Source of the DNA: Gordonibacter faecis
GTDB lineage: Bacteria > Actinomycetota > Coriobacteriia > Coriobacteriales > Eggerthellaceae
Direction: 5' to 3'
DNA: 64,000 nt
Assembly (NCBI RefSeq): GCF_030077735.1
Contig: NZ_JASJEU010000005.1
Span: 1-64,000 of the forward strand
Shown in pieces: positions 17,048-25,757 of this stretch (positions within the stretch are counted from its first letter, which is position 1; the number at the start of each line of letters is the position of its first letter). The notes beneath the pieces are model-generated. The model made no database searches. It saw only the letters and a program-made list of their open reading frames with translations, and was not told the origin of the DNA. A program made the position numbers and the translations under genes.

Positions 17048-18427
17048 CTAGCCGCGACGGCGGGCGGCGCGGGCGGGAATGCCCAACTCTCCGCGATACT
17101 TATTAACCGTGCGGCGCGACAGCACGATGCCGGTAGCCGCGAGCGCGTCCACGATGGCTTGGTCGCTCAGCGGGCGCGCGGAATCTTCGGCAGCCACGAG
17201 TTCACTTATCTTGTGGCGCACGCTGGTGGAGGACACCGCCGCCTCCGACGCATTGCTGGCAGCGGAGCTAAAGAAGAAGCGCAGTTCGAAAGTGCCCACC
17301 GGCGTCTGGATGTAGTTGCCGTTCACCAGGCGACTGACGGTGGACTCAGAGACACCGGTTGCTTGCGCCACCTGGGCCATGGTAAGCGGGCGAAGGTAAT
17401 CGTAGCCTTTGGCGAAGAAGTCAACCTGCATGTCGGCGATGCAACACGCTACCTTATATAAGGTAGTCTTGCGATACGTGATGTTGCTCATGAGGGTTTC
17501 GGCCTCTTTGAGCTTTTCCTTCAAATAGGTTTGCGTGCCGGGCTCCTTCACGCTGGACGCGAGCGTGCGGTACTGTTCGTTGATGCGCAAATGCGGCAGG
17601 TAGAAATCCTGGAGGTGCACGCGGAAGCCACCTTCTTCTGCCTGTTCTATCACCACTTCAGGCCACACGGGTTCAGAGGGGCTACCGAACTGGCCAGCCG
17701 GTCGCAGGTTGCAGGCGCGCACGACATCGAGCGCTTCGCTGAGTTCACGCAGCGTGATACCCATGTCATGAGCAATAGCTGCGGGCGTACGCGATTCAAA
17801 TTCGGTGATATGTTCGATGAGCTGCTTCACCAACGGCGTCATGCGACCGGCAGCTTCCAGCTGGAGCGTGAGGCACTCGGATAAGTTGCGGGCGCCAATT
17901 CCCGGAGGGTCAAACTTCTGAATAATGCCAAGGATGTCTAGCACCTCATCGACGCTGGCACCCACGGCCTCGGCCACCGACTCCACGGGTGTGCGCAGAT
18001 AGCCGCTTGAATCGATGTTACCAATAAGGTATTCGCCCACCGCTTGGGAGCGCTTATCGCTCACCTGCATGTGCAGCTGTTCCAGCAGATATTCTTCCAG
18101 CGAAGCATCGTCCACGAGAAAGCGGTCGAACGAGAAGCTGCGCTGCGACATGCTGGAGCGCTCGTTGTCGAAGTTTTCCGGACTGCCGTGACCGCGCCTA
18201 TCCAGCAGCGCATCAGCGCTTTCGGCCCGCTTGAAGCGGTCGACCTCATAGGGATGCAGGGGCTCAACCCAGTCATCATCGAAGAAGGGATTTTCCTCAA
18301 CGCACGTCTTCACGTACTCGCTCAAGTCCGACGCGTTCATTTGCAGCACGGAGATACCCTGCTTAATCTCCGTGGTCAAGTGCAAACCGTGATGCTGAGA
18401 AAGACCAGGTGCGTGGCCTATTTCCAT
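17048..18427 (-). CDS. rpoN: RNA polymerase sigma-54 factor
   Basis: 459 aa, the usual length. Region I is present (LTTEIKQGISVLQMNASDLSEYV, then EENPFF), region II is acidic, the core-binding domain spans about residues 110-300, and a helix-turn-helix is seen in LTMAQVAQATGVSESTVSRLV. The C-terminal RpoN box reads SRRTVNKYRGEL, close to the ARRTVAKYRE signature that reads the -24 element. The ATG follows aggggga. Sigma-54 is generally described as rare or absent in Actinomycetota, so its presence is notable. It is monocistronic, with the sigma-54 target operon immediately downstream on the same strand. Confidence 0.95.
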   Translation of the reverse strand: MEIGHAPGLSQHHGLHLTTEIKQGISVLQMNASDLSEYVKTCVEENPFFDDDWVEPLHPYEVDRFKRAESADALLDRRGHGSPENFDNERSSMSQRSFSFDRFLVDDASLEEYLLEQLHMQVSDKRSQAVGEYLIGNIDSSGYLRTPVESVAEAVGASVDEVLDILGIIQKFDPPGIGARNLSECLTLQLEAAGRMTPLVKQLIEHITEFESRTPAAIAHDMGITLRELSEALDVVRACNLRPAGQFGSPSEPVWPEVVIEQAEEGGFRVHLQDFYLPHLRINEQYRTLASSVKEPGTQTYLKEKLKEAETLMSNITYRKTTLYKVACCIADMQVDFFAKGYDYLRPLTMAQVAQATGVSESTVSRLVNGNYIQTPVGTFELRFFFSSAASNASEAAVSSTSVRHKISELVAAEDSARPLSDQAIVDALAATGIVLSRRTVNKYRGELGIPARAARRRG

Positions 18428-18737
18428 TTCAGTCCCCCTGTCGACACGGTTGGGCCTGACACTCCCTTGCCACGCTGTACCGTTGGGTCATGATTATAGC
18501 CACTCGCAGGAAGGGCGCAAGCAGAGGGCGCACTCCTTCTGCGTAAATTCGCAACCCGTCCGTCTGGCCGCTTTCGGCCGCGGTGCTTCAACGTTTGGAG
18601 AAGTCGCGAGGGATTCGTTACCGAACGGTGACGGAATGCACCTGCGGTGGCGGGAGCGCCAAGGCGGGAGTGGCGGGTCGGTATAATCGAAGAGAGATAG
18701 GCACGAGAAGCACACCCCGATAAGCGAGGTAGAAAGC
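18428..18737. other. Intergenic region upstream of rpoN
   Basis: 310 bases between two divergent genes. The plus strand has a perfect TATAAT at 18682-18687, about 50 bases before the 130-aa gene, without a clear -35. No RNA gene or repeat is seen. Confidence 0.5.
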
Positions 18738-19130
18738 ATGAGCAAGCACGAGCCACCCATCGACGTTGAACCCCTTGCAAGCGCACGCGACAAGGCAAAG
18801 GGTGCCGCGAAGGCGGCTACAAATGCGGCCTCTGAGGCGGGCTTTAGCGCACCATCTTACGGGCGCAAGGCAGCCAAGGCGGGAGCAGCGGGCGCGGCAG
18901 TGGCTGGTGGTGTTGCGAAAAAGGCAGGTGAAGCGGCGAAAGCCACGGTGGTCGACGGCAAGGGCGGCGGCGCATCTCGCCGCGTGGCGGGTGCGGTGCA
19001 GACGGTGGTGGGCGGTGCCATCATGGCGGTAGGAGTACCCATGCTCATTCTGCCGGGCCCCGGCCTACTCGCCATCGGCGGCGGAGCCGTGGTAGCCGCA
19101 GGCGGCGTAAAGAAGCTGCTGGGTAAGTAG
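18738..19130 (+). CDS. Small PGPGW-type membrane protein
   Basis: 130 aa. The first 80 residues are a low-complexity Ala/Lys/Gly stretch, helical and basic. The last 45 contain one or two hydrophobic segments around LILPGPGLLAIGGG, the PGPG motif of the PGPGW family of putative membrane proteins. The Lys/Ala-rich part resembles histone-like tails, so it might bind acidic polymers; that is inference. It has its own TATAAT-containing promoter. It converges on modC with 12 bases between stop codons. Confidence 0.75.
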   Translation: MSKHEPPIDVEPLASARDKAKGAAKAATNAASEAGFSAPSYGRKAAKAGAAGAAVAGGVAKKAGEAAKATVVDGKGGGASRRVAGAVQTVVGGAIMAVGVPMLILPGPGLLAIGGGAVVAAGGVKKLLGK

Positions 19131-19142
19131 CATTCGCGCTGG

Positions 19143-19853
19143 TCAAAGGCCGAGGAAGCGCGCGACTTCCGCATCGTGCATTTGGTCGAAAAGTTCAGCA
19201 GCGGGCACCACGGCGCACAAGCGGCCACCGAGGATCACCGCCACTCTATCGGCAAGGCGACGAGCTTCCTCGAAATCATGGGTCACGAAAACAATCGTAC
19301 AGTCAAAGCGCTCGTGCACGTCACGCAAAGTGGCATAGAGACGCTCTTTCGTAGCGGGATCGAGCGCCGAAAACGGCTCGTCGAGCAAGAGGATATCAGG
19401 CTCCAACACCAATGCCCGCGAAAGCGCAACGCGTTGCGATTCGCCCCCGCTGATAATTCCCGGGTAGCTTTCGGCAATGCGCTCAATGGAGAACAATTCC
19501 AAAACCGCGCCAACCCTCTGATCGATTTCCGACGGCGGGCAACCGTTCATGCGCAGCCCGTAGGCAACGTTTTCGTACACCGTCATGTGGGGAAACAACG
19601 CGTAGTCTTGGTAGACTATTCCCAGGTGCCGCTGTTGAATAGGCAGCGTTTCCACGTCTTTGCCATCAAGCAAGATGTGCCCAGCACTGAAAGGAAAGGC
19701 ACCAGCTATTGATTCAAGCAGCACCGTTTTTCCCGCGCCGGTTTCCCCTAAAATGGCAAACACCTCGCGCGGTTCCACGGACAACTTATCTACTTCCAGC
19801 GAGAACGAACCGCGCTTTACACGCAGGCCTTCAACGTCTATGCGTCCAGCCAC
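19143..19853 (-). CDS. modC: Molybdate/tungstate ABC transporter ATP-binding protein
   Basis: 236 aa from a GTG at 19853, chosen because ggagg sits 7 bases before it. Walker A is GETGAGKT, the signature is ISGGESQRVALSRAL, Walker B is DILLLDEP and the switch histidine is in VTHDFEEA. It lacks the C-terminal MOP domain of long ModC proteins and so resembles the shorter WtpC/TupC type. It overlaps modB by 23 bases and forms a modA-modB-modC operon. Molybdate versus tungstate cannot be settled from sequence alone, though the neighbourhood is full of molybdoenzymes. Confidence 0.9.
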   Translation of the reverse strand: MAGRIDVEGLRVKRGSFSLEVDKLSVEPREVFAILGETGAGKTVLLESIAGAFPFSAGHILLDGKDVETLPIQQRHLGIVYQDYALFPHMTVYENVAYGLRMNGCPPSEIDQRVGAVLELFSIERIAESYPGIISGGESQRVALSRALVLEPDILLLDEPFSALDPATKERLYATLRDVHERFDCTIVFVTHDFEEARRLADRVAVILGGRLCAVVPAAELFDQMHDAEVARFLGL

Positions 19854-20874
19854 GGAAAGTCCTCCTTCCCCGCTTCGCCTCCGCGCCAACGCGCGAGGCA
19901 CCCACGGGACGGTTCAGCACATTCGCCACAACGAGCGTGGCGGCCGACAGTAGAAGCATAATCATGGCCGTTGCCATGGCGGTGTCGGTGTTGCCGGTAG
20001 AGATACTGAGGTAGATGCTGCCTGGCAGCGTCTCGGTTTTCATGCGCGTGACACCTACCAGCATGAGCGTAGCACCAAACTCGCCCATACCACGCGCCCA
20101 CGTAAGCACGAAGGTGCTGATGAGCGAGTTGCGACACAGAGGCAAAATAACAGTACGAAATACGTCTCCCGGCATGGCCCCCAACGTCTGCGCCACAAAC
20201 TCCATGCGAGGATTCACCTCGGCAAACGCCGTGCGCACCATGCGTATAGCGAACGGGAGATTCACGATAAGCTGGGCAAACACGATGCCAGCTGGTTCAA
20301 ATACCACCGCGAATCCCACGTCCTTGAGCATTTTGCCTACCGGAGAAGAGAAGATGAGCAAAAGCGCGAACCCCAACAAAATATAAGGAAGCGAAAGGGT
20401 GAGCTCCATCAGCACCTCGGCAGCGCGCTTGAAGGGCATAAAGGTACGCGACAAAGCGTATGCCGTCGGCAGTGCCAAAACCAGACAAAGCGCAGTTGAA
20501 ATGGTGGAGGTAATCACGCTCATGCGAAGCGAAAACAGCACTTCTGCCGAGGTGATGGCTTCACCAAAGTGCGTAATACCACCAGCCACAATGGCAACGA
20601 TGGCGCTTCCCACGAACAAGAGCACCACACCAGCCACGGCAATGGACACGCCCGAAAAGACGTCACGCCGTCTGCCGCGGTGCTTACGACGCGCTGCCGC
20701 GTCGGTGCGTTTCAGACGAAAGCTGCGCGCCCTGCTACACGGGGCAGCAGCACAGGGGATGTTTGCTACAGGAGCAGCCCCCTCACCTACTGCCCCGCCC
20801 TCGATTTCGCCTTCTTTGGGCGTGGGCCTGTCTAAAACCGTGGCGCCCGCGTTAACAGGCGCGGTGGTTGTCAT
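19831..20874 (-). CDS. modB: Molybdate/tungstate ABC transporter permease
   Basis: 347 aa. A long cytoplasmic N-terminal tail (about 70 residues, Ala- and Arg-rich) precedes about six membrane segments. The EAA loop that docks the ATPase is around EFVAQTLGAMPGDVFRTVIL. ModB proteins are usually near 220-280 aa, so the tail is an addition. The gene starts two bases after the modA stop and overlaps modC, so all three are translationally coupled. Confidence 0.9.
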   Translation of the reverse strand: MTTTAPVNAGATVLDRPTPKEGEIEGGAVGEGAAPVANIPCAAAPCSRARSFRLKRTDAAARRKHRGRRRDVFSGVSIAVAGVVLLFVGSAIVAIVAGGITHFGEAITSAEVLFSLRMSVITSTISTALCLVLALPTAYALSRTFMPFKRAAEVLMELTLSLPYILLGFALLLIFSSPVGKMLKDVGFAVVFEPAGIVFAQLIVNLPFAIRMVRTAFAEVNPRMEFVAQTLGAMPGDVFRTVILPLCRNSLISTFVLTWARGMGEFGATLMLVGVTRMKTETLPGSIYLSISTGNTDTAMATAMIMLLLSAATLVVANVLNRPVGASRVGAEAKRGRRTFRGWTHRR

Positions 20875-20876
20875 AC

Positions 20877-21725
20877 TTAAACCTGTTCGTAGCCGAATTC
20901 AGCCCAAATGCTCTGAGCGGCATCCGTCAGCAAGAATTCACTGAATGCTTTCACAGCATCGGCATCGGCCGCGCACGAGAGTTCGGCAGCAGGCACCGTT
21001 TTCACGAAATCGTCGAGGTCAGACGTATCGACAATCGCAACGCCAGTAACCTTCGCATTTTCTTTCCATACGATACCTGCGTCACCTTCGCCATTGACAA
21101 GGGCCGTGGCAATTTGCGGAGCGGTTGTCGTGGTTGTGATGACATTTGCAGACATAAGTTGATCCCAAAGACCCGCCTGCGAAAGCGCTTTTTGAGCAAT
21201 CTTGCCGATAGGCGTTGACTCGGGGTCGCCCGTCAGCAGCCGGTCGACACCAGCAAGATCAGCCAAACCAGAAACAGCTTTTGGATTGTCGGAAGGCACC
21301 GCCAGCACCGGGATATGCTTCACAAGATCGGTGCTTGAAGCAACATACGCTTCGACGGGCTTAAGTTCGTCTGCCGAGCCAGCAATGAAGAAATCACCCT
21401 GCTGAGTGGTGTTGATCTGGGTTTGTATTTGGGCGGCATTCGCAAACGTCACATTCATCTTGCAGCCAGTCTCCTCGGCAAACGCATCGGAGATTTTCTG
21501 AAACGGGTCGGTCATGCCAGCACCGCAATAGATGTTGAGTTCCTTACCCTCAAGCTGGCGTTCGACTGCTGGCTCTGAAGGAGCGGCGTTCTGGTCGGAG
21601 GTACTTTCTATCGAAGCTGATGAGCAGCCCGCGAAAAGCGTGCACGCGAGTGCCGTGGCCAGCGCAAGAGCAGCCAGTCCAACCGCTCGGTGCGCCGTGA
21701 TCTTGTGCATAAACTGAAGACTCAT
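20877..21725 (-). CDS. modA: Molybdate/tungstate-binding lipoprotein
   Basis: 282 aa. A lipoprotein signal with lipobox LFAGC (about residues 30-34) anchors it outside the membrane. The mature part has the ModA pattern: LNIYCGAGMTDPFQKISDAF at the start, a Ser/Thr-rich oxyanion pocket and a hinge around GDAGIVWKENAKV. The ATG follows ggagg. It is the first gene of modABC and likely the point of control, because the upstream region has an AT-rich inverted repeat. Confidence 0.92.
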   Translation of the reverse strand: MSLQFMHKITAHRAVGLAALALATALACTLFAGCSSASIESTSDQNAAPSEPAVERQLEGKELNIYCGAGMTDPFQKISDAFAEETGCKMNVTFANAAQIQTQINTTQQGDFFIAGSADELKPVEAYVASSTDLVKHIPVLAVPSDNPKAVSGLADLAGVDRLLTGDPESTPIGKIAQKALSQAGLWDQLMSANVITTTTTAPQIATALVNGEGDAGIVWKENAKVTGVAIVDTSDLDDFVKTVPAAELSCAADADAVKAFSEFLLTDAAQSIWAEFGYEQV

Positions 21726-21836
21726 CGAAATATCCTCCTTCTCTTAGATGCGGCGCACTTCTGAGGCGACGCATCAAGCGACATCAATAACAAGGGCTGC
21801 CGCTTATTATTCCCATTTAGTAATAATATCATATAG

Positions 21837-21875
21837 ATATATTTCCACTTTGCAATATTCTAGAATGAAATATAT
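21837..21875. promoter_or_regulatory. AT-rich inverted repeat upstream of modA
   Basis: ATATATTTC (21837-21845) and GAAATATAT (21867-21875) are perfect inverted arms, 21 bases apart. CCCATTT (21812-21818) and AAATGGG (21880-21886) form a second, off-centre pair. It may be an operator for a ModE- or TupR-like metal regulator or part of the promoter. It does not match the E. coli ModE box closely. Confidence 0.4.
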
Positions 21876-21954
21876 TTGCAAATGGGTATAAAAGATGGTG
21901 GGCTAACGCAGGGGTGACGCTGCTGGGGAGGTATAGCAAAGCTGTACTTGAAGC

Positions 21955-21984
21955 GTGGCGAAAGCCAGGTTAGGCCTTCGCCAC
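21955..21984 (-). terminator. Terminator of modD
   Basis: GTGGCGAAAGCC (21955-21966) pairs with GGCCTTCGCCAC (21973-21984) with one mismatch and a 6-base loop, 25 bases past the modD stop. Confidence 0.65.
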
Positions 21985-22009
21985 AACTGTTTCAACTTCG
22001 ATGGCCGGC

Positions 22010-22852
22010 TTAGCAAGCGCGCATGCGTACGCTCATGTCGAGGGGCTTGGCGGCGAAGGGGGCGGTGGTGGCTAGGCCATCTACGCCGGTGGCCGCGTAG
22101 GCGGCGGCGTTATTGGGGTTCACCCCACCTGCCGCAATAAGCGTGAGGTGCGGATAGGTGACGCGCAGTTCCGCCACCAGCGGCGTAAGTTCATCCACCG
22201 GTATCTTGTCGAACTGGATACCGTCCACGCCAGCGCGCGCGAGAATGCGAGCACGCTCAGGATCCGCCTCCACAATCAGCTTCTTTTCGATGCAGCGCGC
22301 TTTGATAGCGGGCAGGTTCTCCACGAACGCATCAAAGCCGCCGCAGAACGTGAAATGGTGGTCGAACACGAGCACCGTCTCGGACAACCCCAATCGATGC
22401 GGGAACGCACCGCCCGCCATAACCGCAAGTGTGAACAGGTCTTTCGCACCCGGCTGGCTCTTGCGCGTGGTGAGCACTTCACAATGCGGGTTAACCGCAT
22501 GTGCCGCATCCACCATGGCGCGCGTCTTCGTGGCCACGGCCGAGCAGTGGTCGAACACGTTCAGGCACACCTTCCACGCCGCATGCAAATCGGCCGCCGC
22601 CCCGCGCAGGCGGAAGAACGTCTCGCCCGCCGCCACACGCTCCCCATCACGACGCGCCTCTACCACTTCACAACCAAGCTTGCTCGCCATGCGCCGCGCA
22701 ACGTCGGTGCCCGCCAGCACACACTCTTCACGCGTGAAGTAGTCCATCTCCCCTGGCGCATCGCCAATACCCAACACCTCGCACGTCAAGTCTATATAGG
22801 GCACGTCTTCAGTAATGAATTCCTCAATACGCGCATCCGAAATCCGCAACAT
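22010..22852 (-). CDS. modD: ModD, pyrophosphorylase-like protein of molybdate operons
   Basis: 280 aa of the quinolinate phosphoribosyltransferase fold. Typical features are the N-terminal open-sandwich domain (DVPYIDLTCEVLGIGDAPG), RKSQPGAKDLF in the active-site region, and the barrel end IQFDKIPVDEL ... LIAAGGVNPNNAAAYAATG. ModD proteins sit in molybdate gene clusters; their reaction is not established. The ATG at 22852 follows agggga. It lies upstream of modA but has its own terminator, so it may be a separate unit, and an amidohydrolase gene ends 62 bases further upstream. Confidence 0.85.
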   Translation of the reverse strand: MLRISDARIEEFITEDVPYIDLTCEVLGIGDAPGEMDYFTREECVLAGTDVARRMASKLGCEVVEARRDGERVAAGETFFRLRGAAADLHAAWKVCLNVFDHCSAVATKTRAMVDAAHAVNPHCEVLTTRKSQPGAKDLFTLAVMAGGAFPHRLGLSETVLVFDHHFTFCGGFDAFVENLPAIKARCIEKKLIVEADPERARILARAGVDGIQFDKIPVDELTPLVAELRVTYPHLTLIAAGGVNPNNAAAYAATGVDGLATTAPFAAKPLDMSVRMRAC

Positions 22853-22914
22853 GTTCTCCCCTTTTCTTCCTTGATCCCCTGAAAGTTCGCCCAAGTGCAG
22901 CAACCCGTGAGCAC

Positions 22915-24219
22915 CTACACCTCAGCGATTATACGTTTCGTACGCGTTGCTACTTCGGCCTTGGCGCGTTCCACATCCACCGTGGGGAAGGTGCCGTCGC
23001 GGTAAACCACCGTGCCGTCGCTCATGGTGAGACAGACATCGGAGCCGTGACCTGCGTAGACAAGGTTTACCAGCGGGTCGGTCATGGGTGCCCAGGAGGG
23101 ACCGGACACGTCGAGCACGGCAAGGTCGGCGCGCATGCCTTCCTTCACCATGCCGCAATCCTCGCGACCCTGCGACAGCGCACCCATGCGCGTGGCGGCC
23201 GAGAAGGCCTGCTTCGGCGTGACCACGGACGGGTCGTTCGTCGAGCCTTTATATAATAGTGCGAGCAGATACAAATCCTGCATCATGTCGTGGTTGTTGT
23301 TCGACGCCATGCCGTCGGTGCCCAGGCACACGTTCACGCCGCGTTCAAGCATGGCCGGGATGGGCGCGTATCCGCTGCCCAGCTTCATGTTGGAGGCGGG
23401 GTTCGCCGCCACAAACACCCCACGCTCGGCAAGGATATCCCAGTCGGCCGGCTCGCACCACACGCAGTGGGCAGCCGTGGTGGGCGAATCAAGCACGCCG
23501 ATGCTTTCGAAATACTGGATGGGCGTCATACCGTTGTGGCGCTGCTTGCATTCCTCGTGTTCGCTTTTCGTCTCCGAAGCGTGCAGGTGCATGCGCAGCC
23601 CCTTCTCCTTCGTGACAGCGGCAATGTCGGCGCAGGTCTGCGGGTTGGACGTGTACTCGGCGTGGATGTTGTAGTCAATGAGGATGCGCCCGTTCGCGGC
23701 ACCGTGATACTTCTTCACGTATTCCTCGCACTTGGCGGCGCACGCGTACTCGCTGAAGGGCTTCGGCTCGAAGTAGAGTTCGCTCTCGCAGATGTTGGCC
23801 TTGAGGCCGCTTTCCACCACGGCGCGCACGCGCTCGTCGGTGTGGTAGTACATGTCCGAGAAGCTTACCACGCCGTAGCGCGCCATTTCGGCGCAGGCCA
23901 GAAGCGTGGCCCAGTAGTTGTCCTCGCCCGTCATCTTCGCCTCAAACGGCCACACCATGTCGTTCAGCCACGCCTGCAACGGCAGATTCTCGGCGTAGCC
24001 GCGCAACAGCGTCATGGGTGCGTGGGCGTGCGCGTTGTAGAACGCGGGTACCAGCAACTTGCCCGCGCCGTAGTAGGTTTCGCCAAACGCTGCCGCCAGC
24101 CCACCCTCCGGCGCGTGGTCGCCCACGTAGGCAATGAGGCCATCCTCGGTTGTGCCAACCCAGCGATGGGTTTGATAGTCCAGGTTTTCGTCCAGCAGGT
24201 TGATATCTGCGAACAGCAT
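22915..24219 (-). CDS. Amidohydrolase, SAH/5'-deoxyadenosine deaminase type
   Basis: 434 aa, metal-dependent hydrolase of the Atz/Trz/MtaD group. Metal ligands are visible: NAHAH (HxH), HLHASETKSEHEE, AHCVWCE and GTDGMASNN. This order fits S-adenosylhomocysteine, methylthioadenosine or 5'-deoxyadenosine deaminases, which deaminate the adenine ring in the cytosol. The ATG at 24219 (MLFADINLL) has aaggag 5 bases ahead; the longer frame to 24336 is not needed. The divergent neighbour is an Mrp ATPase. A guanine or chlorohydrolase-like substrate cannot be excluded. Confidence 0.85.
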   Translation of the reverse strand: MLFADINLLDENLDYQTHRWVGTTEDGLIAYVGDHAPEGGLAAAFGETYYGAGKLLVPAFYNAHAHAPMTLLRGYAENLPLQAWLNDMVWPFEAKMTGEDNYWATLLACAEMARYGVVSFSDMYYHTDERVRAVVESGLKANICESELYFEPKPFSEYACAAKCEEYVKKYHGAANGRILIDYNIHAEYTSNPQTCADIAAVTKEKGLRMHLHASETKSEHEECKQRHNGMTPIQYFESIGVLDSPTTAAHCVWCEPADWDILAERGVFVAANPASNMKLGSGYAPIPAMLERGVNVCLGTDGMASNNNHDMMQDLYLLALLYKGSTNDPSVVTPKQAFSAATRMGALSQGREDCGMVKEGMRADLAVLDVSGPSWAPMTDPLVNLVYAGHGSDVCLTMSDGTVVYRDGTFPTVDVERAKAEVATRTKRIIAEV

Positions 24220-24444
24220 GGTTTCTCCTTCTCTGGCGTTTCTCTGCCTTCGGCGCGCGGTGTGCGAGGCGCGTGTCATATGCATGTTGGCTATTATAGG
24301 ACTATATCTAGTAATAGCCAGATGCGATTCTTTCACCCGGCAGCCGTATTCGTCTATCTGCCGTCAACATATATGCTATCATGCCGGAGAGACGAGACGA
24401 CGGGTCGCGCCACGAAGCCGCGGCCCCTCGAGAAAGAAGGAGTC

Positions 24445-25302
24445 ATGGCTGAAGAAGAATGCACGCACGAGTGCGGCAGCTGCGGCGTCGCCGGATGCGG
24501 CGACCGCGCTGACGCGGGTCCGTCCACGTTCCCGGTGAACTCCCGCACGAAAATCAAGCACGTCATTGGCGTGGTTTCCGGCAAAGGCGGCGTGGGCAAA
24601 TCGCTCGTGACCAGCCTGTTGGCCAGCGAAATGCAGAAGAAGGGCCTGAAGGTGGGCATCCTGGACGCCGACGTGACCGGCCCGTCCATCCCCAAGACGT
24701 TCGGCGTGACGAACCCGCTCACGGCCGACGCCGACGGCATTATTCCCGCCTCCACCCAAAGCGGCATCAAGGTGATGTCGGTCAACCTCATGCTGCCGAA
24801 GGATGACATCCCCGTGGCATGGCGTGGCCCGGTGGTAAGTGGCATCATCAAGCAGTTCTGGGGCGAAACCAGCTGGGGCGACATCGACTACCTGTTCGTG
24901 GACATGCCTCCGGGAACCTCCGACGTGTTCCTGACCGTGTTCCAGTCGCTTCCGGTGGACGGCATTGTGACCGTGTCGGCACCGCAAGAGCTGGTGGCCA
25001 TGATTGTGGGCAAGGCCGTGAACCTGGCGCACGACCTTGAAGTGCCGGTCATTGGCCTGGTGGAGAACATGGCGTACTTCAAGTGCGACGAGTGCGGCAA
25101 GGAGCACCACATCTTCGGCGAGCCTCAGGGCGAAGCCGTTGCGAAGAAATACGACATCCCCGCATTCGCCACGCTGCCCATCGACCCGTCGTTCGCGCGC
25201 CTGTGCGACGAGGGCAAGGTGGAAGAGTACGACGTGGACGGCGCGCTTGACACCATCATCACCCAGATCGAGGCAAGCGGCAAACCGGAAGCAACCGCCT
25301 AG
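24445..25302 (+). CDS. Mrp/NBP35-type Fe-S cluster carrier ATPase
   Basis: 285 aa. A cysteine-rich N-terminus (CTHECGSCGVAGCGD) resembles the NBP35 type, followed by a deviant Walker A GKGGVGKS, a Walker B region YLFVDMPPGTSD and the CxxC pair KCDECG near residue 215 that binds a bridging 4Fe-4S cluster in the dimer. It should carry and insert Fe-S clusters in the cytosol, which suits a genome full of Fe-S oxidoreductases. The start follows agaagg. It is monocistronic with a terminator at 25325. Confidence 0.92.
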   Translation: MAEEECTHECGSCGVAGCGDRADAGPSTFPVNSRTKIKHVIGVVSGKGGVGKSLVTSLLASEMQKKGLKVGILDADVTGPSIPKTFGVTNPLTADADGIIPASTQSGIKVMSVNLMLPKDDIPVAWRGPVVSGIIKQFWGETSWGDIDYLFVDMPPGTSDVFLTVFQSLPVDGIVTVSAPQELVAMIVGKAVNLAHDLEVPVIGLVENMAYFKCDECGKEHHIFGEPQGEAVAKKYDIPAFATLPIDPSFARLCDEGKVEEYDVDGALDTIITQIEASGKPEATA

Positions 25303-25324
25303 GCACAACCGCTGACGTAGCGTG

Positions 25325-25354
25325 AAAGCCTCCGGCAGTGCCCGGGGGCTTTTC
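25325..25354 (+). terminator. Terminator of the Mrp-type gene
   Basis: AAAGCCTCCGG (25325-25335) pairs with CCGGGGGCTTT (25342-25352) with one mismatch, followed by a short T-run. Confidence 0.8.
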
Positions 25355-25443
25355 TATGGGCTTTGAGGCGCCGGTTATCCCGATCACGCGCAACCCCCGT
25401 TCGCAAGCGGCACAAAACTTGGTGAATTTCTCAAAAATGGTGC

Positions 25444-25471
25444 TTGACCCTTAGCTTGCTTCCGTTATACT
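25444..25471 (+). promoter_or_regulatory. Promoter of tRNA-Ala
   Basis: TTGACC (25444-25449) and TATACT (25466-25471) are separated by 16 bases and lie just upstream of the tRNA. Confidence 0.75.
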
Positions 25472-25488
25472 AGGTTTCGCACTTTTTC

Positions 25489-25564
25489 GGGGCCTTAGCT
25501 CAGCTGGGAGAGCGCATGGCTGGCAGCCATGAGGTCAGGGGTTCGATCCCCCTAGGCTCCACCA
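25489..25564 (+). tRNA. tRNA-Ala (anticodon GGC)
   Basis: A complete 76-base cloverleaf can be drawn by hand. The acceptor GGGGCCT pairs with AGGCTCC and includes the G3-U70 wobble pair that defines alanine tRNAs. The D-arm is GCTC/GAGC, the anticodon loop CTGGCAG gives anticodon GGC, the T-loop is TTCGATC, and the CCA end is encoded. Confidence 0.97.
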
Positions 25565-25572
25565 TCTACTTC

Positions 25573-25607
25573 ATAACGAATGCAACACCGCATTCGTTAT
25601 TTTTTTG
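25573..25607 (+). terminator. Terminator of tRNA-Ala
   Basis: ATAACGAATGC (25573-25583) pairs perfectly with GCATTCGTTAT (25590-25600), followed by seven T residues. Confidence 0.9.
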
Positions 25608-25757
25608 TCTTAACACCCGTCATTCTCCCTACTTGCCGATCATTTGGCAGGTGCGCCCGGCTTCTGCAGCAGGCTCCGCACAGGGGGTGGCGTATTGTGG
25701 TATGGTGCTGCGTTGTACTGCTGTGCGAGATCAACACACCCGCAGACGGAGGGCACC

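Noticed and set aside
23290..24444. Long N-terminal extension of the Mrp-type frame
   Set aside because: It lies opposite the amidohydrolase; the real Mrp start at 24445 has a ribosome site and the family N-terminus.
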